A stretch of DNA of 64,000 bases. Source: Pseudomonas lurida (GTDB lineage Bacteria > Pseudomonadota > Gammaproteobacteria > Pseudomonadales > Pseudomonadaceae). Location: the NCBI RefSeq assembly GCF_002563895.1, contig NZ_PDJB01000001.1, positions 6,121,501-6,185,500 on the forward strand, given 5' to 3'. Numbering within the stretch: the stretch's first letter is position 1; the number at the start of each line of letters is the position of its first letter. Below, piece by piece: positions 29,338 through 38,944 of this stretch. The notes beneath the pieces are model-generated. The model worked only from the letters and a program-made list of their open reading frames with translations, ran no database searches and was not told where the DNA came from. Position numbers and translations under genes: made by a program.

Positions 29338-32002
29338 AATCAGTCGCGCCGCACTGTTCGGCAAACTCAACAGCGTGGCCTACAAGGCCATCGAAGCCGC
29401 CACCGTGTTCTGCAAACTGCGGGGCAACCCGTATGTGGAACTGGCCCACTGGTTTCACCAGTTGCTGCAACTGCAGGACTCGGACCTGCACCGCATCATC
29501 CGTCAGTTCAACGTCGAACCGGCGCGCCTGGCCCGTGACCTGACCGAAGCCCTGGACCGCCTGCCGCGCGGTTCGACGTCGATCACTGACCTGTCGTCCC
29601 ATGTGGAAGAAGCGGTAGAGCGCGGCTGGGTCTACGGCAGCCTGATGTTCGGCGAAAGCCAGGTGCGCACCGGTTATCTGGTACTCGGCATTCTCAAGAC
29701 CCCAAGCCTGCGCCATGCGTTGCTGGGCCTGTCTTCCGAGTTCGACAAGATCAAGGCCGAAGCCCTGAGCGAGCGTTTCGATGAATACGTCGGCGACTCG
29801 CCGGAAAATGCCTTGAGCGCCAGCGACGGTTTCAATGCCGGCGCCGTGCCAGGTGAGGCCAGCGGCGCGATGGCGCCGAGCGCGATGGGCAAGCAGGAAG
29901 CGCTCAAGCGCTTTACGGTGGACCTGACCGAACAGGCCCGTAGCGGCAAACTCGACCCGATTGTTGGCCGCGATGAAGAGATCCGCCAACTGGTCGACAT
30001 CCTCATGCGTCGTCGCCAGAACAACCCGATCCTCACCGGTGAAGCCGGCGTGGGCAAGACCGCCGTGGTCGAAGGCTTCGCCCTGCGCATCGTCGCCGGT
30101 GACGTGCCTCCGGCACTCAAGGACGTGGAACTGCGCAGCCTCGACGTAGGCCTGCTGCAAGCCGGCGCGAGCATGAAAGGCGAGTTCGAACAGCGCCTGC
30201 GCCAGGTTATCGAAGATGTACAGGCCTCGGCCAAGCCGATCATCCTGTTTATCGACGAAGCCCACACCCTGGTGGGTGCCGGTGGCGCTGCCGGCACGGG
30301 CGACGCGGCCAACCTGCTCAAGCCTGCGCTGGCACGCGGCACTTTGCGCACTGTGGCCGCGACCACCTGGGCCGAGTACAAGAAACACATCGAGAAAGAC
30401 CCGGCCCTGACCCGCCGCTTCCAAGTGGTGCAGGTTGCCGAGCCATCGGAAGACAAGGCGCTGCTGATGATGCGCGGCGTGGCGTCGACCATGGAAAAAC
30501 ACCATCAGGTGCAGATCCTCGACGAGGCCCTGGAAGCGTCGGTGAAGCTGTCTCACCGCTACATTCCGGCGCGCCAGTTGCCGGACAAGTCCGTGAGCCT
30601 GCTGGACACCGCCTGCGCCCGCGTCGCCATCAGCTTGCACGCAGTGCCGGCCGAAGTGGACGACAGCCGCCGCCGCATCGAGGCCCTGGAAACCGAGCTG
30701 CAAATCATCGCGCGCGAGCATGCCATCGGCATTGCGATTGGTGCTCGCCAGAGCAACAGCGAAGCCTTGCTGACGGCCGAGCGCGAGCGCCTGGCGACTC
30801 TGGAAAGCCGTTGGGCCGAAGAGAAAGCACTGGTGGATGAACTGCTCGCCACCCGCGCAACGCTGCGCGAAAAAGCCGGTGTGGTGGACAGCGCTTCCGG
30901 TCACAACGACAGCGATGAACTGCGTGCACAACTGGTCGACCTGCAACAGCGTCTCACCACCCTGCAAGGCGAAACCCCACTGATCCTGCCAACCGTGGAC
31001 TACCAGGCCGTGGCCTCGGTGGTCGCCGACTGGACCGGCATCCCGGTGGGCCGCATGGCCCGCAACGAGCTGGAAACCGTGCTCAACCTCGACCAACACC
31101 TGAAGAAACGCATCATCGGCCAGGACCACGCCCTGCAGATGATCGCCAAGCGCATCCAGACGTCTCGCGCCGGCCTCGACAACCCGAGCAAGCCCATTGG
31201 TGTGTTCATGCTGGCCGGCACCTCGGGCGTGGGCAAGACCGAAACCGCCCTGGCACTGGCCGAAGCCATGTACGGCGGCGAGCAGAATGTCATCACCATC
31301 AACATGAGCGAATTCCAGGAAGCCCACACGGTATCGACCCTCAAGGGCGCACCGCCGGGCTATATCGGCTACGGCGAAGGCGGTGTATTGACCGAAGCGG
31401 TGCGGCGCAAGCCCTATAGCGTGGTGCTGCTGGACGAGGTGGAAAAGGCCCACTCGGACGTGCACGAGATCTTCTTCCAGGTGTTCGACAAGGGCGTGAT
31501 GGAAGACGGCGAGGGTCGGGTGATCGACTTCAAGAACACCCTGATCCTGCTGACGACCAACGCCGGCACCGAGTTGATTTCCCAGGTCTGCAAAGACCCG
31601 GCGAACGTGCCGGAGCCGGAAGACATCGCCAAGGCCCTACGCCAGCCGCTGTTGGAGATTTTCCCGCCGGCGCTGCTCGGTCGCCTGGTGACCATTCCTT
31701 ACTACCCATTGAGCGACGAGATGCTCAAGGCGATCACCCGCCTGCAACTCAACCGCATCAAGAAGCGCGTGGAGAGTACGCACAAGGTCGCCTTCGACTA
31801 CGACGACGCGGTGGTCGACCTGATCGTCTCGCGCTGCACCGAAACCGAGAGCGGTGGGCGCATGATCGACACCATCCTCACCAACAGTCTGCTGCCGGAC
31901 ATGAGCCGTGAATTCCTCACGCGCATGCTCGAAGGCAAGGCGCTGGCGGGTGTGCGCATCAGCAGCCGGGATAACGAATTGCACTACCAGTTCAACGATT
32001 GA
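29330..32002 (+). CDS. clpV: ClpV (TssH), AAA+ unfoldase that recycles the sheath
   Basis: An 890-residue Clp/Hsp100 ATPase. The N-terminal sheath-binding domain (about 1-160) precedes two AAA modules: Walker A1 GEAGVGKTAVVEG with DEAHTLVGAGG, a ClpB-like coiled-coil middle domain near 430-540, and Walker A2 GTSGVGKTETALALAEA with the sensor LLDEVEKAHSDV. ClpV extracts TssC from contracted sheaths. Normal length. It closes the core rightward operon; a REPIN follows before vgrG. Confidence 0.96.
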   Translation: MGEISRAALFGKLNSVAYKAIEAATVFCKLRGNPYVELAHWFHQLLQLQDSDLHRIIRQFNVEPARLARDLTEALDRLPRGSTSITDLSSHVEEAVERGWVYGSLMFGESQVRTGYLVLGILKTPSLRHALLGLSSEFDKIKAEALSERFDEYVGDSPENALSASDGFNAGAVPGEASGAMAPSAMGKQEALKRFTVDLTEQARSGKLDPIVGRDEEIRQLVDILMRRRQNNPILTGEAGVGKTAVVEGFALRIVAGDVPPALKDVELRSLDVGLLQAGASMKGEFEQRLRQVIEDVQASAKPIILFIDEAHTLVGAGGAAGTGDAANLLKPALARGTLRTVAATTWAEYKKHIEKDPALTRRFQVVQVAEPSEDKALLMMRGVASTMEKHHQVQILDEALEASVKLSHRYIPARQLPDKSVSLLDTACARVAISLHAVPAEVDDSRRRIEALETELQIIAREHAIGIAIGARQSNSEALLTAERERLATLESRWAEEKALVDELLATRATLREKAGVVDSASGHNDSDELRAQLVDLQQRLTTLQGETPLILPTVDYQAVASVVADWTGIPVGRMARNELETVLNLDQHLKKRIIGQDHALQMIAKRIQTSRAGLDNPSKPIGVFMLAGTSGVGKTETALALAEAMYGGEQNVITINMSEFQEAHTVSTLKGAPPGYIGYGEGGVLTEAVRRKPYSVVLLDEVEKAHSDVHEIFFQVFDKGVMEDGEGRVIDFKNTLILLTTNAGTELISQVCKDPANVPEPEDIAKALRQPLLEIFPPALLGRLVTIPYYPLSDEMLKAITRLQLNRIKKRVESTHKVAFDYDDAVVDLIVSRCTETESGGRMIDTILTNSLLPDMSREFLTRMLEGKALAGVRISSRDNELHYQFND

Positions 32003-32024
32003 CCTGACGGAATGCGATTAAAAC

Positions 32025-32114
32025 TGTGGGAGCGGGCTTGCTCGCGAAGGCGGTGTGTCAGTTGACGCATCCGGTGGCTGATTCACCGCATTCGCGAGCA
32101 AGCCCGCTCCCACA
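32025..32114. repeat. REPIN between clpV and vgrG
   Basis: TGTGGGAGCGGGCTTGCTCG at the left pairs with CGAGCAAGCCCGCTCCCACA at the right as a perfect 20-bp stem. The interior pairing is imperfect (CGAAGGCGGTG / CACCGCATTCG). It separates the core T6SS operon from the vgrG-effector cassette. Confidence 0.9.
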
Positions 32115-32160
32115 TTTGGAGCCGGTTCCTACAGTTATTAAGCAATTTACGGGTTAAGCG

Positions 32161-34104
32161 ATGCTATTCAACCAAGCCTCACGCCTGGCCAAGATCACCA
32201 GCCCCCTGGGGCCGGATGTGTTGCTGCTCAATGAAATGGGCGGTGGCGAAGAGCTGGGGCGGCTGTTCAACTACGAGCTACAACTGACGTCCCTGGACGC
32301 CAACATCGACCTCAACCAGTTGCTCGGCAAGCCCATGAGCGTGGGCCTGCAACTGGCGGACGGCGGCGAGCGGCACTTCCACGGCATCGTCGCGCGGTGC
32401 AGCCAGAACATCGACCAAGGTCAGTTCGCCAGTTACCAAGTCACGCTGCGGCCTTGGTTATGGCTGCTCAGCCGCACCTCCGATTGCCGGATTTTCCAGA
32501 ACCTGAGCATCCCGCAGATCATCAAGCAGGTGTTCCGTGACCTGGGTTTTTCCGACTTCGAAGACGCCCTGAGCCGGCCGTACCGCGAGTGGGAATACTG
32601 CGTGCAGTACCGCGAGACCAGCTTCGACTTCGTCAGCCGCCTGATGGAGCAGGAAGGCATCTACTACTTCTTCCGCCACGAGCAGGACCGCCATGTGCTG
32701 GTGCTGGCCGACGCCTACGGCGCCCACACCACGGTGCCGGGCTACGCGTCGATCCCCTACTACCCCAAGGACGAGCAGCAGCGCGAACGCGACCACATGC
32801 ACAACTGGCACCTGGTGCAGGAGGTGCAGCCCGGCTCGCTGGAGCTCAACGACTACGACTTCCAGCGCCCCAGCGCCAGCATCGACGTGCGCTCGGCCAT
32901 GCCGCGCCCGCACACTGCCGGTGACTACCCGCTGTACGACTACCCCGGCACCTACGTGCAAAGCGAAGACGGCGAACACTACGCCCGCACCCGCATCGAA
33001 GCCCTGCAAACCCTGCACGAACAGATCGAGTTCAGCGGCAATGCACGGGGCCTGGGTTCGGGGCATTTGTTCAGCCTCACCGGCTTCAGCCGCCAGGACC
33101 AGAACCGCGAATACCTGATCGTCGGCTGCCGCTACTACATCGTCCAGGAAAGCCTGGAAAGCGGCGGCGGCTCGGGCTCGGCACAGTTCGAGAGCAGCCT
33201 CACCTGCATCGACGCCCAGCAGAGCTTCCGCCCGCTGGCCAACACCCACCGCCCTATCGTCAAAGGCCCGCAGACCGCGCTGGTGGTCGGCCCCAAGGGC
33301 GAGGAAATCTGGACCGACCAGTACGGCCGCGTGAAGGTGCACTTCTATTGGGACCGCCACGACCAATCCAACGAAAACAGCTCGTGCTGGATTCGCGTGT
33401 CGCAATCCTGGGCCGGCAAGAACTGGGGCTCGATGCAGATCCCACGAATCGGCCAGGAAGTGATTGTGAGCTTCCTCGAGGGCGACCCCGACCGGCCGAT
33501 CATCACCGGCCGCGTGTACAACGCCGAGCAGACCGTGCCTTACGACCTGCCGGAAAACGCCACCCAGAGCGGCATGAAAAGCCGCTCGAGCAAGGGCGGC
33601 ACACCCGCCAACTTCAATGAAATCCGCATGGAGGACAAGAAGGGGTTGGAGCAGTTGTATATCCACGCCGAGCGGAATCAGGACATTGTCGTCGAAGTCG
33701 ACGAAAGCCACTCTGTGGGGCATGACCGGAATAAGAGCATTGGGCATGACGAGGTAGTAACGGTCGGCAACGACCGCGTGCGTGCGGTCAAGCATGACGA
33801 CATGCTCATGGTGGGGTTCAGCAAGACCGATGCCATCAGTAAGAGCTACCTGATTGAAGTGGGTGAAAACCTGCGTCTGGTCTGTGGCAAGAGCGTGCTG
33901 GAGCTCAACGCCAGCGGGCAGATCAACCTCACCGGCGTGCAGATTAACGTGTACTCCGAAGGCAGCTCCGAGATCAACACCGGGGGCAACTTGCACCTGA
34001 ACATTGGCGGTAAGGGCGGCACTACGCCCATGGGCCAAGGGGTCAAAGGCGAAATCGACGCTGCCGTCAATTCCATGTTTCCCAAGCCGCCTTCCGGCCA
34101 ATAA
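32161..34104 (+). CDS. vgrG: VgrG spike protein
   Basis: A 647-residue VgrG. gp27-like hub domains (about 1-380) include YRETSFDFVSRLMEQEGIYY, and the gp5-like OB fold includes QYGRVKVHFYWDRHD, SQSWAGKNWGSMQIPRIGQEV and GDPDRPIITGRVYN. A repetitive needle follows with GHDRNKSIGHDEVVTVGNDR, then a beta-helical tip. No extra C-terminal toxin domain is visible, so the PAAR-Rhs protein two genes downstream is the likely tip cargo. AT-rich spacer and a REPIN lie upstream, so it may have its own promoter. Confidence 0.95.
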   Translation: MLFNQASRLAKITSPLGPDVLLLNEMGGGEELGRLFNYELQLTSLDANIDLNQLLGKPMSVGLQLADGGERHFHGIVARCSQNIDQGQFASYQVTLRPWLWLLSRTSDCRIFQNLSIPQIIKQVFRDLGFSDFEDALSRPYREWEYCVQYRETSFDFVSRLMEQEGIYYFFRHEQDRHVLVLADAYGAHTTVPGYASIPYYPKDEQQRERDHMHNWHLVQEVQPGSLELNDYDFQRPSASIDVRSAMPRPHTAGDYPLYDYPGTYVQSEDGEHYARTRIEALQTLHEQIEFSGNARGLGSGHLFSLTGFSRQDQNREYLIVGCRYYIVQESLESGGGSGSAQFESSLTCIDAQQSFRPLANTHRPIVKGPQTALVVGPKGEEIWTDQYGRVKVHFYWDRHDQSNENSSCWIRVSQSWAGKNWGSMQIPRIGQEVIVSFLEGDPDRPIITGRVYNAEQTVPYDLPENATQSGMKSRSSKGGTPANFNEIRMEDKKGLEQLYIHAERNQDIVVEVDESHSVGHDRNKSIGHDEVVTVGNDRVRAVKHDDMLMVGFSKTDAISKSYLIEVGENLRLVCGKSVLELNASGQINLTGVQINVYSEGSSEINTGGNLHLNIGGKGGTTPMGQGVKGEIDAAVNSMFPKPPSGQ

Positions 34105-34119
34105 CGAGATCCGAGTTTC

Positions 34120-34554
34120 ATGACCTATCGACTCAATGAACTGCAATTCACACTGCCCAGCGATGACGTGCAGGATGCGTCCATCAATATCCTGAAGTTC
34201 GCCGCGCTAGGCACATCCTTGATCGTCAGCCGTAGCCTGCTCGGCGATGGTGAAACACTGCAAAGCAACTTCGACGGCCAACTGGCCAAACTCGAGAAAC
34301 AGGTGCAAGACTTGCGCTACCAACCGGCGCAGGTAGTTCGCGTGGGCGCGGCGCAGGATGTCGATGCCATCGAAGTACATAACCAGTTCAGCAAGGGCGC
34401 CGAGCGTATCTATCAATACCAGTTGGCGCTGGTTGTACCGGGCACCCAGCAGATGCTTGCCCTGAGCTATGTCAAAGCCCAGCCCCTGGGCGATGCAGAA
34501 AATGTCCACTGGGCAACGATCAAAAACACCCTGCTGCTGAATCCGAAGCCTTGA
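34120..34554 (+). CDS. EagR/DcrB-like T6SS effector chaperone
   Basis: A 144-residue DUF1795/DcrB-superfamily protein (MTYRLNELQFTLPS start; curved-sheet pattern with VQDASINILKF and NVHWATIKNTLLL). Eag-family chaperones of this fold bind the N-terminal membrane helices (prePAAR region) of PAAR-Rhs effectors and load them on VgrG. Its position between vgrG and a Rhs effector with N-terminal membrane helices fits that role exactly. Cytoplasmic; no signal peptide. 12 bp separate it from the rhs gene. Confidence 0.85.
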   Translation: MTYRLNELQFTLPSDDVQDASINILKFAALGTSLIVSRSLLGDGETLQSNFDGQLAKLEKQVQDLRYQPAQVVRVGAAQDVDAIEVHNQFSKGAERIYQYQLALVVPGTQQMLALSYVKAQPLGDAENVHWATIKNTLLLNPKP

Positions 34555-34566
34555 AGCCCTTCCTCC

Positions 34567-37500
34567 ATGTCTGACGCACTTTGGGCGGCACGCCTCGGCG
34601 ACGGCCTGCTACACACCTCGGTTATGGCCGACATCCTGGGCGGCGTGCTGGAAATCGCCGCCAACATCGCTATTACAGCGGTAGCCACTGCTGCGATCGT
34701 GGCCGCGACCGGTATTACCGTCGTTACCGGCGGCCTGGGCTGTTTTGTGCTCGGCGCGGTGGTGGGAATCATCGTCGGTATCGGCATGAGCAAGACGGGG
34801 GCGGACAAGGGGCTGACAAAGGTTTGCGACTGGATAGGCAACGCTTTGTTTCCGCCGGTGGTGATGGCGACGATCGCCACCGGCTCACACAACACCTTCA
34901 CCAACGGCATACCCTCTGCACGTGCCGCAGGTGCTATCGGTCCGGTCAGCTCGCAACCCGCCGAAGGTGGCAGTCCCGAAGAAGCCAGCTACCTGGACAT
35001 GGCCAAGGGTTTTTTCTCGCAGATGTGGCGTCCCACAGTAGCGGTTCCTGCGCCAGGCGCAGTACCCAAACCGCTGGATATCGTGATCTGCACCAAGCAT
35101 CCGCCGATGCCGCCGCAGTTTATTGCCGAAGGCTCCAGCAAGGTCACTATCAACGGTCAGCCGGCCGCCCGTAGCGGTGACCGCAGCACCTGCGACGCCT
35201 CGATTGTCGAGTCAGGGATGATCTCCAGCAACGTGCGCATTGGCGGTAGTCCGGTAGTGGTCCGCGAGATTCGCAGCGGCAAGACGCCGGGTGTCGGGCT
35301 GGCGGTAACCGCGCTGTTGATGCTGCGCGGCGGTGGTTCGAAGTTCTTCAGCAAGCTGCCGTGCATGGTGGTGGGCGGACTGGTGTCGTGGGGCACCAGC
35401 CAGGTTACCAACGCCATTTCCTCTGCCGTAGTCGGCTCGCCCAACCCGGTGCATAGCTCGACGGGCGCGAAAATACTTGATGGCGAGGACGACCTGGACT
35501 TCGTCCTGCCCGGCCTTCTCCCTATCGAATGGCAGCGCTACTACAGCAGCCGAGACGAACGTCGAAATGGCCTGTTCGGCGCTAGCTGGAGCGTGATCTA
35601 CGAAGTGTTTGTCGAGATTGGCGCACACCCCGAAGGTGGGGAACGGCTGGTCTATACCGATGAGCAAGCACGACAGGTCGACATGGGCGTCATCCCGCTG
35701 GGCGGTGCCGTATTCAGCGCAGGAGAAGGCTTGAGCGTACGGCGCAATACCAATGGCCAACTACTGATTGAAAGCGTTGATGGGCTCTATCGGCTATTCG
35801 AACCAACACCAGGCACCGCCTCACGCCTGCGCCTTAGCCAATTGGGGGATCGCAACGACAACCGAATCTTCCTCGACTATGACATTCAGGGTCGGCTGAG
35901 CCACTTACGAGATACGTTCGACCATGTGCGTGTCGAACTTGTTTACAGCCAGCAATGGCCGGCGCGAGTGGAGCAAGTCGAACGGCTATACCCCGATCAC
36001 CGCCGGGAAACCCTTGTCAGTTACAGCTACGATTCTCGCGGCGACCTGGCCGAAGTTCGCGATACCGACGCAAACGTGCAACGCCGCTTCGCCTATGACA
36101 ACGGCCAGCGCATGGTCGAGCATCAACTGCCCACCGGGCTGCGTTGTTACTACCAATGGGACTGCGTGGACGGCAGCGAATGGCGCGTGGTGCGGCACTG
36201 GACCGATGAGGGTGACGAATACCTGTTCGACTATGACCTGCCGGCCGGCATGACGCGCATTACGGATGGCTTGCAGCGTCTCAGCACACGCCGCTGGAAC
36301 TCGCAGTACCAGATCACTGAGTACACCGACAACCTGGGAAAGACTTGGCAATTCGAATGGAATGAGGATCGTCAGTTGCTCAGCGCGACTGACCCACAAG
36401 GCGGCAAATGGCAGTTCGGCTACGACGAGTCCGGCAACCTGTGCAGCACTCAGGATCCGTTGGGGCGTATCGAGTCGACGTTGTGGCTGGAGCATTGGTC
36501 GCTGCCGCTGGTGGAGACCGATGCGGCAGGCCACGCGTGGCAATATCAGTACGACCAGCGGGGCAATTGCGTCAGCGAAATCGACCCCTTGGGGCATGCC
36601 ACACGTTATCGTTATGACACCTTTGGCCAAGTGATAGAGATCGTCGATGCAACGGGTAAAAGCAAAACCCTGCGCTGGAATGAAACCGGGCAGTTAATCC
36701 AGCATATCGATTGTTCAGGGTATCCCACAGCGTTCGAGTACGACCGCCAGGGCCACTTGCAGGTAGTCATCGACGCCTTGGGTGAACGGCAGCGTTATCA
36801 ACACGACAGCCAAGGCCGCCTGCTGCAAACCGAAATGCCGGACGGCCGCATCGAACAGTACCTGCGCGACACCAGCGGTCTGTTGATCGGCTATACCGAC
36901 GCTGCGGGCCACACCACTCGCTACCAATACGGCCGTCGCGGGCAAGTGCGCCAACGAATAGATGCCCACGGCCGGCAGATTGAGTTCCGCTACGACGCCT
37001 ACGGGCACCTCCAAACCTTGACCAATGAAAATGGTGAGAGTTACCGCTTTACCTGGGACCCGTGCGACCGTCTCGTGGAGCAACAAGACCTCGACGGCAG
37101 CGCCCGACGTTATGCCTATGACCTTCTGGATAACGTAGCCGCCGTTGAGTACGTGCCCAACGGGCAGACACCTGAGCCTTCAATTGTGCATCGACTCGAA
37201 CGAGATGCAGTGGGCCGCTTGCTGCTGAAACAAACCGATGATGGTCGCACCGAATACGCCTACGACCCGTTGGACCAACTCACCGCTGTCACCTTCATCG
37301 GCAATGACGAAACCACCCAGGCACTGGCCTTCGCCTACGACGCGCGCGGCCAGTTGCTCATCGAACAAAGCGCCGCCGGCAGCCTGAACTACCACTACGA
37401 TGAACTCGGCAACCTGATCCAGACGCAGTTGCCCGACGGACGCTGGCTCAACCGCCTTTACTACGGCAGCGGCCACCTGCACCAGATCAACCTCGACGGC

Positions 37501-38931
37501 CGCGTCATCTGCGACTTCGAACGCGACCGCCTGCACCGTGAAGTTCTGCGTACCCAAGGCCAGATCACCACACGCAGCGAATATGACCGCAGCGGCCGCC
37601 TGCGCTCAAGGATACGCCGCCCCAATGGCCAGCCCACGCAACTGCCGGCCGCCCAGCAAAAACACTTCGACTATGACCCGGCCGATAACCTGATCGGCCG
37701 CCTGGAGCGTGACCGCGATAACCGTCGGGATCAGCACCAACTGCTCCATTACGACGCGACCGGGCGCATCATCGCCAGCCAGGACGACATTCAAGGTCAG
37801 CGCGAAACCTTCGCCTACGATGCCGCCGCCAACCTGCTGGACGGCCCACAGGCCAATGCGGGCCTGGTGGTGCATAACAAGCTGTTGACCTATCAGGACA
37901 AACGTTACCGCTACGACGGTTTCGGTCGCATGATCGAAAAGCGCAGTGCAGCGCGTGGCGTACAGTATTTCGCCTATGACGCTGAGCATCGCCTGATCGA
38001 AGTCCGTAGCCAGAAGGATGGTCGCGAAACGGTCGTGAACATGACCTATGACCCGCTCGGCCGGCGCATCGCTAAAACCGAACATGACAGCAACGGCTAC
38101 CCGTTGGGCGAAACCCGCTTTGATTGGGAGGGGTTGCGCCTGTTGCAGGAACATCGGCACAGCCAAACCAGCCTCTATATCTATGAAGAAGATGGCTATG
38201 CACCGCTGGCTCGAGTGGACGGCACGGGCGAGCATCAAAGTGTGCGCTATTACCACAACGACCTGAACGGATTGCCTGAGCAACTGACCGAAGCTGATGG
38301 GAAAACGGTGTGGCAGGCGCGGTATCAGGTGTGGGGGAATGCGGCCGAAGAAGTGCGTGAGGCGTACTTTATCGAAGAGCAGAATTTGCGGTTCCAGGGG
38401 CAGTATCTGGATCGGGAGATTGGGCTGCACTACAACACATTTCGGTTTTATGATCCGGATGTGGGGAGGTTTACGACGCCGGATCCGATTGGGTTGGCGG
38501 GTGGCTATAACCTTTACCAATATGCACCCAACACGTCCGGGTGGATCGATCCGCTTGGCCTGCTCAAAGAAGGTGAAGTGGCAGGTTACGGTGCAAAAGC
38601 CCACAAGAATGATGGGCTGGAAGCACACGAGATTGTCCGCAATAAATTTCTGGAAGAAAAAGGTATTGCCAAAGGTCGGCGTTACAAAGGCAACCCGTCC
38701 ATTGCCCTTTCTCCCGAGCATCACGACATGGTACATGCCGAGGAAAATCGCTTGCGGCGTGCTCGCGGGATGGGGCCCAATCAAATGCTCAAGCGCGGGA
38801 AGCTGGAAATTCGCCTCATGTCCCAAGCCATACATAACTCGCTGGTCAAAACCGGCATCATCACGCAACAACAGGCCAGAACGGCGAGGCGCTCTGCCGC
38901 TTCATTCGCCAAACGAAAAGGTTGTTTCTAA
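34567..38931 (+). CDS. rhs: PAAR-Rhs T6SS effector with C-terminal nuclease-like toxin
   Basis: 1454 residues. Hydrophobic helices at about 18-75 and 243-290 are the presumed Eag-bound and inner-membrane translocation segments. A PAAR domain lies at about 100-240. The Rhs/YD-repeat shell spans about 290-1305. The core ends at DPIGLAGGYNLYQY (from residue 1306) and IDPLGL (1328-1332), the conserved self-cleavage border. The tip, residues 1333-1454, has HEI at 1354, NPSIALSPEHHDMVH at about 1376-1390 and a basic tail, resembling AHH/HNH-type His-Me-finger nucleases. That nuclease call is inference; shell and PAAR are clear. Immunity gene follows after 13 bp. Confidence 0.93.
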   Translation: MSDALWAARLGDGLLHTSVMADILGGVLEIAANIAITAVATAAIVAATGITVVTGGLGCFVLGAVVGIIVGIGMSKTGADKGLTKVCDWIGNALFPPVVMATIATGSHNTFTNGIPSARAAGAIGPVSSQPAEGGSPEEASYLDMAKGFFSQMWRPTVAVPAPGAVPKPLDIVICTKHPPMPPQFIAEGSSKVTINGQPAARSGDRSTCDASIVESGMISSNVRIGGSPVVVREIRSGKTPGVGLAVTALLMLRGGGSKFFSKLPCMVVGGLVSWGTSQVTNAISSAVVGSPNPVHSSTGAKILDGEDDLDFVLPGLLPIEWQRYYSSRDERRNGLFGASWSVIYEVFVEIGAHPEGGERLVYTDEQARQVDMGVIPLGGAVFSAGEGLSVRRNTNGQLLIESVDGLYRLFEPTPGTASRLRLSQLGDRNDNRIFLDYDIQGRLSHLRDTFDHVRVELVYSQQWPARVEQVERLYPDHRRETLVSYSYDSRGDLAEVRDTDANVQRRFAYDNGQRMVEHQLPTGLRCYYQWDCVDGSEWRVVRHWTDEGDEYLFDYDLPAGMTRITDGLQRLSTRRWNSQYQITEYTDNLGKTWQFEWNEDRQLLSATDPQGGKWQFGYDESGNLCSTQDPLGRIESTLWLEHWSLPLVETDAAGHAWQYQYDQRGNCVSEIDPLGHATRYRYDTFGQVIEIVDATGKSKTLRWNETGQLIQHIDCSGYPTAFEYDRQGHLQVVIDALGERQRYQHDSQGRLLQTEMPDGRIEQYLRDTSGLLIGYTDAAGHTTRYQYGRRGQVRQRIDAHGRQIEFRYDAYGHLQTLTNENGESYRFTWDPCDRLVEQQDLDGSARRYAYDLLDNVAAVEYVPNGQTPEPSIVHRLERDAVGRLLLKQTDDGRTEYAYDPLDQLTAVTFIGNDETTQALAFAYDARGQLLIEQSAAGSLNYHYDELGNLIQTQLPDGRWLNRLYYGSGHLHQINLDGRVICDFERDRLHREVLRTQGQITTRSEYDRSGRLRSRIRRPNGQPTQLPAAQQKHFDYDPADNLIGRLERDRDNRRDQHQLLHYDATGRIIASQDDIQGQRETFAYDAAANLLDGPQANAGLVVHNKLLTYQDKRYRYDGFGRMIEKRSAARGVQYFAYDAEHRLIEVRSQKDGRETVVNMTYDPLGRRIAKTEHDSNGYPLGETRFDWEGLRLLQEHRHSQTSLYIYEEDGYAPLARVDGTGEHQSVRYYHNDLNGLPEQLTEADGKTVWQARYQVWGNAAEEVREAYFIEEQNLRFQGQYLDREIGLHYNTFRFYDPDVGRFTTPDPIGLAGGYNLYQYAPNTSGWIDPLGLLKEGEVAGYGAKAHKNDGLEAHEIVRNKFLEEKGIAKGRRYKGNPSIALSPEHHDMVHAEENRLRRARGMGPNQMLKRGKLEIRLMSQAIHNSLVKTGIITQQQARTARRSAASFAKRKGCF

Positions 38932-38944
38932 AGGATCAAGCGTT

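Noticed and set aside
29234..31465. A 743-codon minus-strand open frame opposite clpV
   Set aside because: Shadow of the AAA+ gene; the ClpV Walker motifs prove the plus-strand reading.
38297..38944. Upstream extension of the immunity gene frame into rhs
   Set aside because: This part is only the alternative frame of the rhs 3' end. The immunity gene starts at ATG 38945 after the rhs stop.
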